A DNA stretch of 64,000 bases, taken from assembly GCA_900167925.1 (NCBI GenBank), contig FUZM01000005.1, positions 62,001 to 126,000 on the forward strand, given 5' to 3'. Source of the stretch: Bacteroidales bacterium WCE2008 (GTDB lineage Bacteria; Bacteroidota; Bacteroidia; Bacteroidales; UBA932). Positions 42,710 to 52,345 of this stretch are shown piece after piece. Within the stretch, counting starts at the first letter, position 1. Every line of letters starts with the position of its first letter. The notes below the pieces were generated by a model that worked only from the letters and a program-made list of their open reading frames with translations, searched no databases and had not been told where the DNA came from. The position numbers and the translations under genes are program-made.

Positions 42710-44419
42710 ATGGAAAGAAGAACGAGAGTAAGATTTGCGCCGTCTCCTACCGGCCCTCTGCATATGGGCGGAGTCAGGACAGCCCTTTACAATTATCTCT
42801 ATGCGAAGCAGCATGGAGGCGATTTCATCATAAGAATCGAGGATACCGACTCGCACAGGTTCGTGCCCGGAGCCGAAAAATATATCATCGAAGCCCTCAA
42901 CTGGTGCGGAATCATTCCGGACGAGGGTGTCGATAAGGACGGAAATGTCGTAGAGACGCCATCGGAGCGCCATCCTCATGCTCCTTACCGTCAGAGCCAG
43001 CGCAAACCTATATATCGCAAATATGCCGAGCAGCTCGTTGCTTCAGGCAACGCCTACTACGCTTTCGACAGCGCGGAGGAGCTTGACGCAAAGCGTTCTA
43101 CCGCAGAGGCCGCCGGCCAGACCTTCATCTACAACCAGCAGACCCGCAAGGAGCTCCGCAATTCCCTCACCCTCAGCGAGGCGGAGACAAAGAGACTGCT
43201 GGAGGAGACATCTGACTGGACCATCCGCTTCAAGATGCCCGAGAATACCGTCGTCAAGATGGACGACCTTATCCGCGGACATATCGAGATGAATACCGAC
43301 ACTCTCGACGACAAGGTGCTCTGGAAGAGAGCCGACGAACTGCCGACTTACCACCTCGCCAATATCGTGGACGACCACCTCATGGAGATTACAGAGGTTA
43401 TCCGCGGAGAGGAGTGGCTTCCTTCCCTGCCTCTGCATTATATGCTTTACAAGGCTTTCGGATGGGAGGAGACCCAGCCTCGTTTCGCGCATCTTTCCCT
43501 TCTTCTCAAACCTGACGGAAAGGGCAAGCTCAGCAAGCGCGACGGCGACAAGCTCGGCTTCCCTGTATTCCCTCTCAGATGGGTCAACCCTGCCGGAGAA
43601 GTATCCAGAGGATATCGCGAGGACGGTTACTTCCCTGAGGCTTTCGTCAACCTTCTCGCCTTCCTCGGATGGAATCCGGGCGACGACCGCGAGATGTTCA
43701 CCATCGACGAGCTCATCCCTGCGTTCTCCCTCGACCGCATCGTCAAATCCGGCGCGCGTTTCAATCCTGAGAAAGCCCGCTGGTACAACAAGGAATACCT
43801 GCGCCTCAAGTCTGACGAGGAACTCGCAGCCCTGTTCATCCCTGTCCTCGAGTCCCACGGACTCAAGGTAGTGGATGCAGCTGCAGCCGAGGCTGACTTC
43901 AAGGCACATGTCTATACAAAGGATTATGTCCTCAAGGTAGTGCATCTTGTCAAGGAGCGCGCAACCTTCGTGGCTGATTTCTGGACAATCGCTTCTTATC
44001 TGTTCATCGCCCCTTCGGAGTTCGAGGCTTTCGGAGTGAAGGCCGGAGCTGCTGTGGAGCAGAAGCCGGAGGATCCTAGAAGGGCTGCCGATCCGCGCGC
44101 CAAGGTCTATGACGACGCCGCTACTGCGCCGTTCCTTGCCAAGGACGTGGACAAGTTCTGGAAACCGGAGAACTATGAGCTCGCAGTGAAAGCTGCCGAG
44201 TTCGTGACCGGCTCCGACTTCAGCCTTGAGAAAGAAGTGCTGGAAGGCAAGCTCGAGGAGTATATCAAGGGTAACGAGTGGCCTATGGGCAAGGTGATGA
44301 ACTGCCTCCGTCTTGCGCTCGCGGGAGCTTCAAGCGGACTTGGTATCGCCGACATCGTGTCCCTGATCGGTCGCGAGGAACTCGCCTCCCGAATCAGCTA
44401 TATCTGTAACAGGCTTTAG
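42710..44419 (+). CDS. gltX: Glutamyl-tRNA synthetase
   Basis: From the ATG at 42710 the protein has 569 residues (MERRTRVRFAPSPTGPLHMGG). The HIGH-type motif is PLHMGG (about 16-21) and the KMSKS-type motif is KLSKRDGD near residue 272, with an extended region of class I aminoacyl-tRNA synthetases. It charges tRNA-Glu. It is longer than many bacterial GluRS; the extra length includes a charged stretch in the C-terminal anticodon-binding half (AVEQKPEDPRRAADPRAKVY). A -7 box at 42652-42659 fits this start. A large palindromic element follows its stop at 44465-44593. Confidence 0.93.
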   Translation: MERRTRVRFAPSPTGPLHMGGVRTALYNYLYAKQHGGDFIIRIEDTDSHRFVPGAEKYIIEALNWCGIIPDEGVDKDGNVVETPSERHPHAPYRQSQRKPIYRKYAEQLVASGNAYYAFDSAEELDAKRSTAEAAGQTFIYNQQTRKELRNSLTLSEAETKRLLEETSDWTIRFKMPENTVVKMDDLIRGHIEMNTDTLDDKVLWKRADELPTYHLANIVDDHLMEITEVIRGEEWLPSLPLHYMLYKAFGWEETQPRFAHLSLLLKPDGKGKLSKRDGDKLGFPVFPLRWVNPAGEVSRGYREDGYFPEAFVNLLAFLGWNPGDDREMFTIDELIPAFSLDRIVKSGARFNPEKARWYNKEYLRLKSDEELAALFIPVLESHGLKVVDAAAAEADFKAHVYTKDYVLKVVHLVKERATFVADFWTIASYLFIAPSEFEAFGVKAGAAVEQKPEDPRRAADPRAKVYDDAATAPFLAKDVDKFWKPENYELAVKAAEFVTGSDFSLEKEVLEGKLEEYIKGNEWPMGKVMNCLRLALAGASSGLGIADIVSLIGREELASRISYICNRL

Positions 44420-44464
44420 TCTATTGCAGTTGATTCCGGGATAGACTGTTATCCAGAGTATTCT

Positions 44465-44593
44465 GGTGGCAGGTGGATCGGGTCCTGAGACTACGGGCCT
44501 CCGGCCCTATCCCTCCCAGCCTAGCGGCTGGGCCCCTCCCGCTCACGATGGCCGCGGGCGGCCACGGTCTCCGGACCCGACCCACCTGCCACC
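44465..44593. repeat. 129-bp palindromic element enclosing three hairpins
   Basis: The ends 44465-44485 and 44573-44593 are 21-base inverted repeats with a single mismatch (44477/44581). Inside, GAGAC (44487-44491) pairs with GTCTC (44567-44571). Between these lie three separate hairpins: GGGCC/GGCCC (44495-44507), CCCAGC/GCTGGG (44515-44532) and TGGCCG/CGGCCA (44549-44564). The whole is strongly GC-rich compared with flanking sequence and contains no ORF of note. It could be a dispersed palindromic (REP/MITE-like) element, a structured RNA, or a bulky terminator for gltX; no poly-T follows it. Which of these is correct cannot be decided from one copy. Confidence 0.85.
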
Positions 44594-44632
44594 CGGACAA
44601 AATACCGGAAAAGATTCTAAACCATATAAGAA

Positions 44633-45064
44633 ATGAAAATAGGAATTTGCAGCGACCACGCAGGCTTCCAGTACAAGACCAAGCTTGTCGCATGGCTCAG
44701 GAAAAAAGGAATTGAAGTGACAGACTTCGGCACTGACTCCGAAGCCAGCATGGACTACAGCGACGTGGCCCATCCGCTTGCAAACGCAGTCGAGAAAGGC
44801 AGCGTCGAGCTCGGAATCGCCCTCTGCGGCACCGGCAACGGCATGGCCATGACCCTGAACAAGCATCAGGGCATCCGCGCCGGCCTTGCATGGTCATCCG
44901 AAATCGGCCGTCTTGTCAAGGCCCATAACAACGCCAACATCCTCGTGATGCCGGCAAGGTTCATTTCCTACAGGATGGCCCAGCGCATCATCGACACCTG
45001 GCTCGAAACCAAGTTCGAAGGCGGAAGGCATCTCAGACGCATCGAAAAGATGCCTTGCCGTTAA
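44633..45064 (+). CDS. rpiB: Ribose-5-phosphate isomerase B
   Basis: The 143-residue protein is a member of the RpiB/LacAB family. It starts IGICSDHAGFQYKTKLVAWL, and the active-site CGTGNGMAMTLNK (Cys around residue 65) and GLAWSSEIGRLVKAHNNANIL are signatures. It interconverts ribose 5-phosphate and ribulose 5-phosphate in the pentose phosphate pathway. Its stop overlaps the truB start by one base (TAATG). Confidence 0.93.
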   Translation: MKIGICSDHAGFQYKTKLVAWLRKKGIEVTDFGTDSEASMDYSDVAHPLANAVEKGSVELGIALCGTGNGMAMTLNKHQGIRAGLAWSSEIGRLVKAHNNANILVMPARFISYRMAQRIIDTWLETKFEGGRHLRRIEKMPCR

Positions 45065-45924
45065 TGGACCCGCTGATTGCAAATAAAGAATTGAAATGCC
45101 TCTCGAATAGCATAGAAGACTATCCGGGAGGCATTATCATACCTGTGGACAAGCCATACCGATGGACTTCAGCCGACGTGATCCGCAAAGTCAAGTATGC
45201 GGCAAAACGCCATTTCGGCAAGAAGAACCTGAAAGTCGGCCACGCGGGGACTCTCGATCCCCTCGCCACCGGCGTACTGCTGGTGTGCATCGGCAACGCC
45301 ACCAAACTCGCTGAGACGCTCCAGAAACATGACAAGGAGTACATAGCCGGTATCACCTTCGGCGCGACGACTCCCTCATACGACCTGGAAAAAGAGATAG
45401 ACAGGCTCTACCCTCACGACGGAGTCAGCGAAGAGTCAGTCAGGGCTGTCCTGCCCGGCTTTCTCGGAGAGCAGGAGCAGATCGCTCCCCTCTTCTCCGC
45501 CAAATCCGTCGACGGCGTCCGCGCCTATGAACTCGCAAGGAAGAAATACCGCGAGGCGATGGCCTCCGGAGAGAGTTTTGACCATGCAGACGCGGAGACT
45601 CTGGCCCGGCAGCGAATCACCATCAGCTCGATAGAGCTGCTCCGATACTGCCCGGACGGCATCCCTGCCTCCGAAATCGAAGCCGCCGAAGGCGCCAGCA
45701 GCAGGATCAATGTCACCGACAACAGCTCGCTGCATCTGCCTCATGCTGAGATAAGGGTGGCTTGCAGCAAAGGCACATACATCCGCGCTCTTGCCCGCGA
45801 TCTGGGCGAAGCTCTCGGGACCGGAGCGCATCTCGACAGTCTCTGCCGCACCCGCAACGGCGGTTTCAGCGTAGAGGACGCCCTCTCCGTCGATGAGGCA
45901 ACCGCTCTTCTCTCGGCCAATTAA
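45064..45924 (+). CDS. truB: tRNA pseudouridine-55 synthase
   Basis: From the ATG at 45064 the protein has 286 residues; a TTG-started frame begins 9 bases earlier but would overlap rpiB further. The signature KVGHAGTLDPLATGVLLVCIG contains the catalytic Asp (about residue 66). TruB makes pseudouridine 55 in the T loop of tRNAs. Compared with shorter Bacteroidota members, there is an extra acidic/serine-rich stretch (PASEIEAAEGASSRINVTD, about 205-223) before the conserved VACSKGTYIRALARDLG. It is coupled to rpiB by overlapping stop/start codons. Confidence 0.92.
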   Translation: MDPLIANKELKCLSNSIEDYPGGIIIPVDKPYRWTSADVIRKVKYAAKRHFGKKNLKVGHAGTLDPLATGVLLVCIGNATKLAETLQKHDKEYIAGITFGATTPSYDLEKEIDRLYPHDGVSEESVRAVLPGFLGEQEQIAPLFSAKSVDGVRAYELARKKYREAMASGESFDHADAETLARQRITISSIELLRYCPDGIPASEIEAAEGASSRINVTDNSSLHLPHAEIRVACSKGTYIRALARDLGEALGTGAHLDSLCRTRNGGFSVEDALSVDEATALLSAN

Positions 45925-45936
45925 AACGCGAAATGG

Positions 45937-45967
45937 TTTGATTTCTCGGAATTTATCCCTAAATTTG
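45937..45967 (+). promoter_or_regulatory. Promoter of rpsO
   Basis: TTTG (45937-45940), 19 bases, TAAATTTG (45960-45967): a full consensus match. It leaves an approximately 85-base untranslated leader, long enough for S15 autoregulation, though no conserved structure was identified by eye. Confidence 0.75.
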
Positions 45968-46058
45968 CAACGCTTTTTTCGCCAATTTTCGTGCTACACG
46001 TCCGGAAATTTGCGGTCAAGCAGCTGATTAACAATTTATTAATTTAAAATTTTTTGCA

Positions 46059-46337
46059 ATGATGGCTGAATATTTAATGCCTGAAAAGAAGCAAGTGATT
46101 TTCGCGAAGTACGGAAAGTCCAATACAGACACCGGCTCTCCAGAGAGTCAAGTTGCTTTATTCTCCTACCGTATCGCTCACCTTACCGAGCACGTTAAGA
46201 AGAACAAGAAAGACGTGGTTACCCGTCGTTCCCTTCTCCGTCTCGTAGGTAAAAGACGTCAGCTTTTGGATTACCTCCAGAAAGTAGACATCGAGAGATA
46301 CAGAGCAATCATCAAGGAGCTTGGTCTCCGTCGATAA
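46059..46337 (+). CDS. rpsO: 30S ribosomal protein S15
   Basis: The 92-residue protein matches S15: [41 protein letters not shown] (here [14 protein letters not shown]), [18 protein letters not shown] and a terminal IKELGLRR. It binds 16S rRNA helix junctions. Two adjacent ATGs start the frame; the first is taken, and the second would shorten it by one residue. It is followed by a terminator and then pnp, the usual rpsO-pnp neighbourhood. Confidence 0.95.
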   Translation: MMAEYLMPEKKQVIFAKYGKSNTDTGSPESQVALFSYRIAHLTEHVKKNKKDVVTRRSLLRLVGKRRQLLDYLQKVDIERYRAIIKELGLRR

Positions 46338-46354
46338 TCTACGGATAGGAAACA

Positions 46355-46391
46355 GGGCTTGTCCCAGAAGAGGACAAGCCCATTTTTTTTG
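46355..46391 (+). terminator. Intrinsic terminator between rpsO and pnp
   Basis: GGGCTTGTCC (46355-46364) and GGACAAGCCC (46372-46381) form a perfect 10-bp stem, followed by a run of eight T. Confidence 0.9.
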
Positions 46392-46444
46392 AGATTAGAA
46401 TTCGCTGACGGTCAGCGATTGAAATAGCGGTAAAAGCAGTAATA

Positions 46445-48802
46445 ATGAACATCATCAACAAAAAGATCGAACTCTCCGACGGTAGAGTCATCGAGATCGA
46501 GACCGGAAAACTTGCCAAGCAGGCAGACGGCTCGGCAGTCGTAAAAATGGGAGGCACAATGCTTCTCGCCACCGTCACATGTGCTAAAGAAGTAACCGAA
46601 GGAACCGACTTCCTTCCTCTCCAGGTTGACTACAAGGAGAAATTCTACGCTGCAGGAAGATTCCCTGGCGGCTTCATGAAACGTGAAGGAAAAGCTTCCG
46701 ACTATGAAATCCTTATCGCAAGACTTGTGGACAGAGCTCTCAGACCGCTCTTCCCGGATGATTTCCACCTTGCAGTATTCGTAAACATCTGGCTGATCTC
46801 AGCCGAAAAGGATATACAGCCTGATGCTCTCGCAGGACTCGCAGCTTCTGCAGCCCTCGCATCCAGCGACCTTCCGTTCCTCGGACCTATCTCAGAGGTT
46901 CGCGTATGCCGCATCGACGGCCAGTTCGTGATCAACCCGACTTTCTCTGAAATGGAGAAGGCTGATCTCGAGCTCATGGTTGCAGCAACAGAAGAGAACA
47001 TCATGATGGTAGAAGGTGAGATGAACGAGGTTACCGAGGATGTAATGCTCGGCGCCATCAAGTTCGCTCACGAAGAAATCAAGCGTCACTGCCGTGTCCA
47101 GAAGGAACTCAATGAAGAGTGCGGCAAGACTGTCAAGAGAGACTATCCTCACGACGAGGAGGACGAGGATCTCCGTAAAGCAGTCCACGACTTCTGCTAC
47201 GACAAGTGCTATGCCCTTGCCAAGTCTGCAAAACCTAAACAGGAGCGCAGCGAAGGCTTCGAGCAGATCAAGGCAGACTTCCTCGCTACTCTCTCCGAGG
47301 AGGATCAGGAGGCCAAGGCAGCCATGGTCGCAAGATATTATGCCCATGAGGAGAAAGAGGCCATGAGGAACATGATTCTCGACGAAGGTCTCCGTCTCGA
47401 CGGCCGTCAGTGCGCCGAGGTCCGTCCTATCTGGTGCGAAGTAGACTGCCTCCCATGCGCACATGGTAGCGCAATCTTCACCCGTGGCGAGACTCAGTCC
47501 CTCGCTACCGTTACCCTCGGTACAAAGCTTGACATGAAAGAGATGGACGAGGTTCTCGTACAGGAGACCCAGCAGTTCGTCCTCCACTATAACTTCCCTC
47601 CATTCGCAACTGGTGAGGCCAAGGCCCAGAGAGGCGTAGGCCGCCGCGAGGTGGGACACGGAAACCTCGCATGGAGAGCCCTCAAGGCTGTCATGCCAAA
47701 GGCTCCGGAATTCCCTTATGCAGTACGTGTCGTATCTGATATCCTCGAGTCTAACGGCTCTTCATCACAGGCTTCAATCTGCGGTGGCTGCCTTGCACTC
47801 ATGGATGCAGGTGTCAAGATCCGCAAGCCGGTCGCCGGTGTCGCAATGGGTCTTATCACAGACGCAGAGCGTCCTAACGACCGTTACGCCATCCTTACCG
47901 ATATCCTCGGTGACGAGGACCACCTCGGTGACATGGACTTCAAGGTAGCAGGTACCAAGGACGGTATCACCGCTACCCAGATGGATATCAAGGTTGACGG
48001 TCTTTCTTACGAAGTACTCGAGAAGGCTCTCGAGCAGGCTCGTCAGGGCCGTCTGCACATCATGGGCGAGATGATGAAGACCATCAGCGAGCCTCGTGAG
48101 GACTACAAGCCATTCGTTCCTCGCATCGTCCAGATCCGCATCGCTTCCGACTTCATCGGAGCTGTCATCGGAAAGGGCGGCGAGACCATCCAGAAGATCC
48201 AGAAAGAAACCGGTACCACAATTACCATCACCGAGGAGAACAACGAAGGCGTTGTCGATATCTTCGGAACAGACAAGGATTCAATGGACAAGGCTCTCGA
48301 GTGGATCAACAATATCTGCGCTGTGCCTGAGGTCGGCCAGACCTACCACGGCAAGGTTGTCTCAATCCTCGACTTCGGTGCGTTCGTAGAGATCCTCCCT
48401 GGAAAGGAAGGCCTTCTCCATGTATCCGAGATCGCATGGAACAAGACCGAGAATGTCGCCGATGTCCTCGAAGTAGGACAGGAGGTTGATGTCAAGCTCC
48501 TCGAGATCGACGACAAGACCGGCAAGATGAGACTCTCCATGAGGGCTCTTACCGACAAGCCGGAAGGCTATGTAGAGCCTGAGCGTCGTCCTCGCGGAAA
48601 CGGCGGAGACCGTGGCGAGCGCAAGGATCGCGGCGAACGCAGAGGCGGAGACCGCGGTGAGCGCAGGGAGCGTGGTGACCGCAAAGGCGGAGACCGCCAC
48701 GAAGGTCACAGGAACAGCGACCGTCCAAGGAAGCCGTTCGGTCACAAGAATGACGAGAACAACGGCGGAAACGAAGGCGGTAACGAGCAGGAAATTTTCT
48801 AA
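46445..48802 (+). CDS. pnp: Polyribonucleotide nucleotidyltransferase (PNPase) with Arg/Gly-rich tail
   Basis: The protein has 785 residues. Two RNase PH-like domains come first ([41 protein letters not shown]), then a KH domain ([20 protein letters not shown], near 573) and an S1 domain ([20 protein letters not shown], near 635). The last about 70 residues are low complexity, with repeated GDRGER/GGDR units and an Asn/Gly-rich end, unlike the short tail of E. coli PNPase. PNPase degrades RNA 3' to 5' by phosphorolysis. It is transcribed after the rpsO terminator, probably partly by read-through. A terminator follows. Confidence 0.95.
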   Translation: MNIINKKIELSDGRVIEIETGKLAKQADGSAVVKMGGTMLLATVTCAKEVTEGTDFLPLQVDYKEKFYAAGRFPGGFMKREGKASDYEILIARLVDRALRPLFPDDFHLAVFVNIWLISAEKDIQPDALAGLAASAALASSDLPFLGPISEVRVCRIDGQFVINPTFSEMEKADLELMVAATEENIMMVEGEMNEVTEDVMLGAIKFAHEEIKRHCRVQKELNEECGKTVKRDYPHDEEDEDLRKAVHDFCYDKCYALAKSAKPKQERSEGFEQIKADFLATLSEEDQEAKAAMVARYYAHEEKEAMRNMILDEGLRLDGRQCAEVRPIWCEVDCLPCAHGSAIFTRGETQSLATVTLGTKLDMKEMDEVLVQETQQFVLHYNFPPFATGEAKAQRGVGRREVGHGNLAWRALKAVMPKAPEFPYAVRVVSDILESNGSSSQASICGGCLALMDAGVKIRKPVAGVAMGLITDAERPNDRYAILTDILGDEDHLGDMDFKVAGTKDGITATQMDIKVDGLSYEVLEKALEQARQGRLHIMGEMMKTISEPREDYKPFVPRIVQIRIASDFIGAVIGKGGETIQKIQKETGTTITITEENNEGVVDIFGTDKDSMDKALEWINNICAVPEVGQTYHGKVVSILDFGAFVEILPGKEGLLHVSEIAWNKTENVADVLEVGQEVDVKLLEIDDKTGKMRLSMRALTDKPEGYVEPERRPRGNGGDRGERKDRGERRGGDRGERRERGDRKGGDRHEGHRNSDRPRKPFGHKNDENNGGNEGGNEQEIF

Positions 48803-48827
48803 GTCATATATTAGATAAATGTGCAGG

Positions 48828-48863
48828 GCAGGCTGGCAGAAATGTCGGCCTGCTTTGTTTTTT
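48828..48863 (+). terminator. Intrinsic terminator after pnp
   Basis: GCAGGC (48828-48833) through a GAAA tetraloop to GCCTGC (48848-48853) gives an 11-bp stem with two wobble pairs, followed by TTTGTTTTTTA. The TTTG of this tail is also the -33 element of the next promoter. Confidence 0.8.
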
Positions 48864-48885
48864 ATACGGATTATATCTAATTTTG
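48854..48885 (+). promoter_or_regulatory. Promoter of the TGS-uridine kinase gene
   Basis: TTTG (48854-48857), 20 bases, TAATTTTG (48878-48885). It places the start of transcription near 48892, so the ATG at 48907 is the start codon and the earlier in-frame TTG is not. Confidence 0.7.
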
Positions 48886-48906
48886 TCAGATAAAGCCTTT
48901 TCACCT

Positions 48907-50577
48907 ATGATGCAGATTTATTGCAAGAATTCCCGCACCTCGAAGAAGTTCCCCGAGGGCACATCTCTGGAGCAGATGATAGACGAATTCGACTTCGAGA
49001 AGCCGTATCCTATCGTCTCTGCCAAAGTCAACAACGTATCCCAGGGACTCCGCTACAGAGCATACCACAACAAGGAAGTGGAATTTCTTGACGTCACCAA
49101 CGCCAGTGGACTGAGAGTCTACAGACGTTCCCTTTACTTCCTGCTTTACAAGGCTTCGATGGAAGTCTTCCCGGGAAGCAAAGTCTTCATGGAGCATCCA
49201 ATCTCCAACGGATATTTCTGCCATCTTCACAAAGTCGACGAAAGCCCTCTCACCGAAGAAGACATAAAGCTCATAGAAGCGCGGATGCGTCAGATCGTGG
49301 ACGAGAATGTTCCGTTCCACCGCTACGAAGTCGAGACTGAAAAGGCAATCGAAATCTTCCGCAAGAACGGCATGGACGACAAGGTCAAGCTGCTCGAAAC
49401 CGGAGACGAAGTCTATACCGACTACTACACCCTCGGCGATACCGTGGACTACTATTATGGCCGCCTCGTCCCTACCGCAGGCTTCCTCAAAGTCTGGGGC
49501 ATCCAGCTCTTCCACAACGGAATCCTTCTCCGCGTCCCTGACAGGAAAGACCCTACGAAACTGGCAAAGTTCGTGGACATGCCGAAGACGTTCGAGATGT
49601 TCAACGAGAACCTGAAGTGGAACATCATCATGAGGATGGCCAATGTAGGAGACGTCAACCACGCCTGCCGCGAAGGCCATGCCAGCGAGCTGATCCAGGT
49701 CGCAGAGGCCCTTCAGGAGAAGAAGATCGTACAGATAGCCGAAGAGATCTTCCGCCGCTATGAGTCCGAGACGCCTGTCAAGGTCGTGCTTATAACCGGC
49801 CCGAGCAGCAGCGGTAAGACCACCTTCTGCAAGAGGTTGAGCATCCAGCTCAAGGCCTGCGGTCTTCAGCCTATGTCCATGTCCACCGACGACTATTTCG
49901 TCAACAGGGTTGACACCCCTAAATTCCCGGACGGCAGCTACGACTTCGACAACTTCGAGACAGTCGACCACGAGATGATGGAGAATGCCATCATCCGTAT
50001 GCTGGACGGCGAAGATGTCCAGGTTCCGGAGTTCAACTTCGTGACCGGTATCAGAGAGTTCAATGGAAAGCATATCCAGCTCGGCCCGGGCAAGATCCTG
50101 CTTATCGAGGGCATCCACGCCCTCAACCCTGCCCTTACCGACAGGATCGACGAGAGCGCAAAGTTCCGCATATTCATAAACACCATGACCAGCGCCTCGC
50201 TGGACAACCATAACTGCATCCCTACGAGCGACAACCGTCTGCTCAGAAGGATCATCAGAGACTACAACAAAGGCGCATTCACAGCCCGCGAATCGATCAG
50301 CCAGTGGCCGATGGTCCGCAGGGCCGAGCACCAGTGGATATACCCTTATCAGGAGCTCGCAGACATGATGTTCAACTCGGCTTATCTTATCGAATTCGCG
50401 GTGCTGAAAGCCCATGCGATTCCGATTCTCCAGAGCGTGCCTAAGAACTGTCCGGAGTACAGCGAGGCTCACCGTCTGCTGAAGTTCCTTAGCTACTTCA
50501 CCCCGGTTCCTGACAAGGAAATCCCTCCTACCTCACTCCTCAGAGAGTTCCTCGGAGGCAGCTCATTCACATATTAA
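48907..50577 (+). CDS. TGS domain-uridine kinase-like fusion protein
   Basis: From 48907 the protein has 556 residues (a second ATG follows at once). The N-terminus resembles a TGS/ThrRS-editing-type region (IYCKNSRTSKKFPEGTSLEQMI, ending with KVFMEHPISNGYFCHL). The C-terminal half, from about 290, is a P-loop kinase of the uridine/phosphoribulokinase type with Walker A GPSSSGKTTFCKRL near residue 298 and the downstream STDDYFVNR and LLIEGIHALNP segments. Proteins of this layout are common in Bacteroidota and Firmicutes and are annotated as nucleoside kinase; the substrate is uncertain. nhaC follows 9 bases later, so the two form an operon. Confidence 0.85.
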   Translation: MMQIYCKNSRTSKKFPEGTSLEQMIDEFDFEKPYPIVSAKVNNVSQGLRYRAYHNKEVEFLDVTNASGLRVYRRSLYFLLYKASMEVFPGSKVFMEHPISNGYFCHLHKVDESPLTEEDIKLIEARMRQIVDENVPFHRYEVETEKAIEIFRKNGMDDKVKLLETGDEVYTDYYTLGDTVDYYYGRLVPTAGFLKVWGIQLFHNGILLRVPDRKDPTKLAKFVDMPKTFEMFNENLKWNIIMRMANVGDVNHACREGHASELIQVAEALQEKKIVQIAEEIFRRYESETPVKVVLITGPSSSGKTTFCKRLSIQLKACGLQPMSMSTDDYFVNRVDTPKFPDGSYDFDNFETVDHEMMENAIIRMLDGEDVQVPEFNFVTGIREFNGKHIQLGPGKILLIEGIHALNPALTDRIDESAKFRIFINTMTSASLDNHNCIPTSDNRLLRRIIRDYNKGAFTARESISQWPMVRRAEHQWIYPYQELADMMFNSAYLIEFAVLKAHAIPILQSVPKNCPEYSEAHRLLKFLSYFTPVPDKEIPPTSLLREFLGGSSFTY

Positions 50578-50586
50578 ACGGATCAT

Positions 50587-52050
50587 ATGAAACGGACTTC
50601 TATAATCAGAACCTGCATCTCGCTTATCCCCGTAGCGGTGCTTGTTGTAATGCTGGCCTTCGACATCAGCATCTTCGGCAGCGACTCCATTCTCGGAGCC
50701 AGCCAGGTCTCCCTGCTGACGGCGGCCGGCATCTGCATCTGGCTATCCATGTGGCTCTTCAAGGCCCCATGGTCCAGGTTCGAAGAGGCCATTAAGAGCA
50801 ACATCGGAGACATCACGACTGCGATCGTAATCCTGTTCCTGATCGGAGCGATCTCGGGTACATGGACCATGAGCGGAGTCATCCCTACGCTGATCTGCTA
50901 CGGAGTCAAGATAATCTCCCCGAAGTTCTTCCTGCTGACCGCCTGCGTGATATGCGCCGCCGTCTCGATAATGATCGGAAGTTCATGGACGACCATCGCG
51001 ACAATCGGAGTCGCCCTGCTCGGAATCGGAAAAGCCGAAGGCTTCAGCGACGGACTGATCGCCGGTGCGATAATCTCTGGCGCATATTTCGGAGACAAGA
51101 TCTCCCCTCTTTCGGACACCACGGTCATGGCTTCGTCGATCAACGGAGTGCCGCTGTTCGACCATATACGATACATGTTCTTCACGACAGTACCGTCGAT
51201 AGTGATTACGCTGATTCTCTTTACCGTGCTCGGATTCACCCATAACGGGACCGACGCCGGGGATATAGCAGTCTACACTGAGACTCTCGAGTCGAAGTTC
51301 CATATCTCCGCATGGCTTCTGCTGGTGCCGCTTGCGACCGGTTTCATGATCGCAAAGAAGCTGCCGGCCCTGATTGTCCTGGGACTGAGCGTTGCCGTTG
51401 CGGCCATCTTCGCCGTGCTGTTCCAGCCTGACCTGATTCGGGAGATCGGCAGTTCTGCGGCTATCGCACACGGCATCACAGGCACGGTTTCGGACGCCAA
51501 GCTGATGCTGGCGGGCATCATTGATACCATCTATGATACCGTCGCAGTCGATACGGGAGTCGAGGCCGTCAATGAACTGGTGACTTCGAGGGGCATGCTG
51601 GGCATGCTGAATACTGTCTACCTGATAATCTGCGCGATGTGCTTCGGAGGATGTCTCAAGGCCAGCGGAATGCTGCACCATATCGCCTCGCTGATCATTC
51701 CTCTGGCGCGCAGGCGTACGGGGATGGTCGCTTCGACCGTATGCACAGGAACCATCCTCAACGGTCTGGTTTCCGACCAGTATCTATCGATAATCCTTAC
51801 TTCCAATATCTATAAGGACATCTATGCCCGCCAGGGCTACGAAAGCCGGCTTCTCAGCCGAAGCGTCGAAGATTCCGCCACAGTCACCTCTCCACTATTC
51901 CCATGGAGCAGCTGCGGAATGACCCAGGCCACAATCCTCGGCATCCCAACTCTGGTCTATCTTCCATACTGTTTCTTCAACATAATTTCCCCGTTGATGA
52001 GCATGGCAATAGCCGCCATCGGCTACAAAATCTTCCGCACCGAGAAATAA
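50587..52050 (+). CDS. nhaC: NhaC-family Na+/H+ antiporter
   Basis: The 487-residue protein has about 11-12 hydrophobic segments. GDKISPLSDTTVMASSINGVPLF and GMMIGSSWTTIAT-like (here IMIGSSWTTIATIG) are NhaC motifs, as is the C-terminal VTSPLFPWSSCGMTQATILG. It would exchange sodium or malate/lactate-linked ions for protons at the inner membrane; the coupled solute is not readable, since NhaC-type carriers also include malate-Na+/lactate-H+ exchangers. It ends just before an AT-rich intergenic stretch that opens the accessory region. Confidence 0.88.
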   Translation: MKRTSIIRTCISLIPVAVLVVMLAFDISIFGSDSILGASQVSLLTAAGICIWLSMWLFKAPWSRFEEAIKSNIGDITTAIVILFLIGAISGTWTMSGVIPTLICYGVKIISPKFFLLTACVICAAVSIMIGSSWTTIATIGVALLGIGKAEGFSDGLIAGAIISGAYFGDKISPLSDTTVMASSINGVPLFDHIRYMFFTTVPSIVITLILFTVLGFTHNGTDAGDIAVYTETLESKFHISAWLLLVPLATGFMIAKKLPALIVLGLSVAVAAIFAVLFQPDLIREIGSSAAIAHGITGTVSDAKLMLAGIIDTIYDTVAVDTGVEAVNELVTSRGMLGMLNTVYLIICAMCFGGCLKASGMLHHIASLIIPLARRRTGMVASTVCTGTILNGLVSDQYLSIILTSNIYKDIYARQGYESRLLSRSVEDSATVTSPLFPWSSCGMTQATILGIPTLVYLPYCFFNIISPLMSMAIAAIGYKIFRTEK

Positions 52051-52345
52051 ATCCACCTAAAGAGCTATCAGACAACGCTTTATAAAAACACTAACGGCAC
52101 AAGTCGGATGCTTGCGCCATAACTCCATTATAATCAATATGATAGCCTAGATATATTATTTACAGCGATAACTCCACCCTAACGCCCCATTTTGCTATCG
52201 CATTAGAGCTCAGATAGTTATCAAGCTACGACATCTTAATCAATCCACAAAGGGATAGTAATTGACAAAAAGATTCACGATCTTTAGCTTTGCAGGCAGA
52301 ATCTTAGCCTGCATACTAATCATATAAACTCAAAAAACTAAAAAA
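52051..52345. other. 295-bp AT-rich intergenic region ahead of the peptide operon
   Basis: No ORF, tRNA or strong terminator is seen after nhaC. The right end holds the peptide-operon promoter (52262-52292) and a 7-bp inverted repeat at its start site. The left 200 bases contain only short, degenerate repeats and are much more AT-rich than the sequence before 52050, consistent with the edge of an acquired segment. Confidence 0.5.
52262..52313 (+). promoter_or_regulatory. Promoter and start-site palindrome of the peptide operon
   Basis: TTG (52262-52264), 20 bases, TAGCTTTG (52285-52292) is a full consensus match. TGCAGGC (52291-52297) and GCCTGCA (52307-52313) form a perfect inverted repeat that straddles the expected transcription start. 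It could be an operator or a 5'-end hairpin. Confidence 0.65.

Noticed and set aside
44473..44715. 80-codon plus-strand frame through the palindromic element
   Set aside because: Its sequence is a by-product of the inverted repeat and overlaps the start of rpiB; no family similarity.
48597..48780. CRISPR-like or tandem DNA repeat in the pnp 3' end
   Set aside because: The repetition is codon-level GDRGER repetition inside the reading frame, irregular in length and without spacers.
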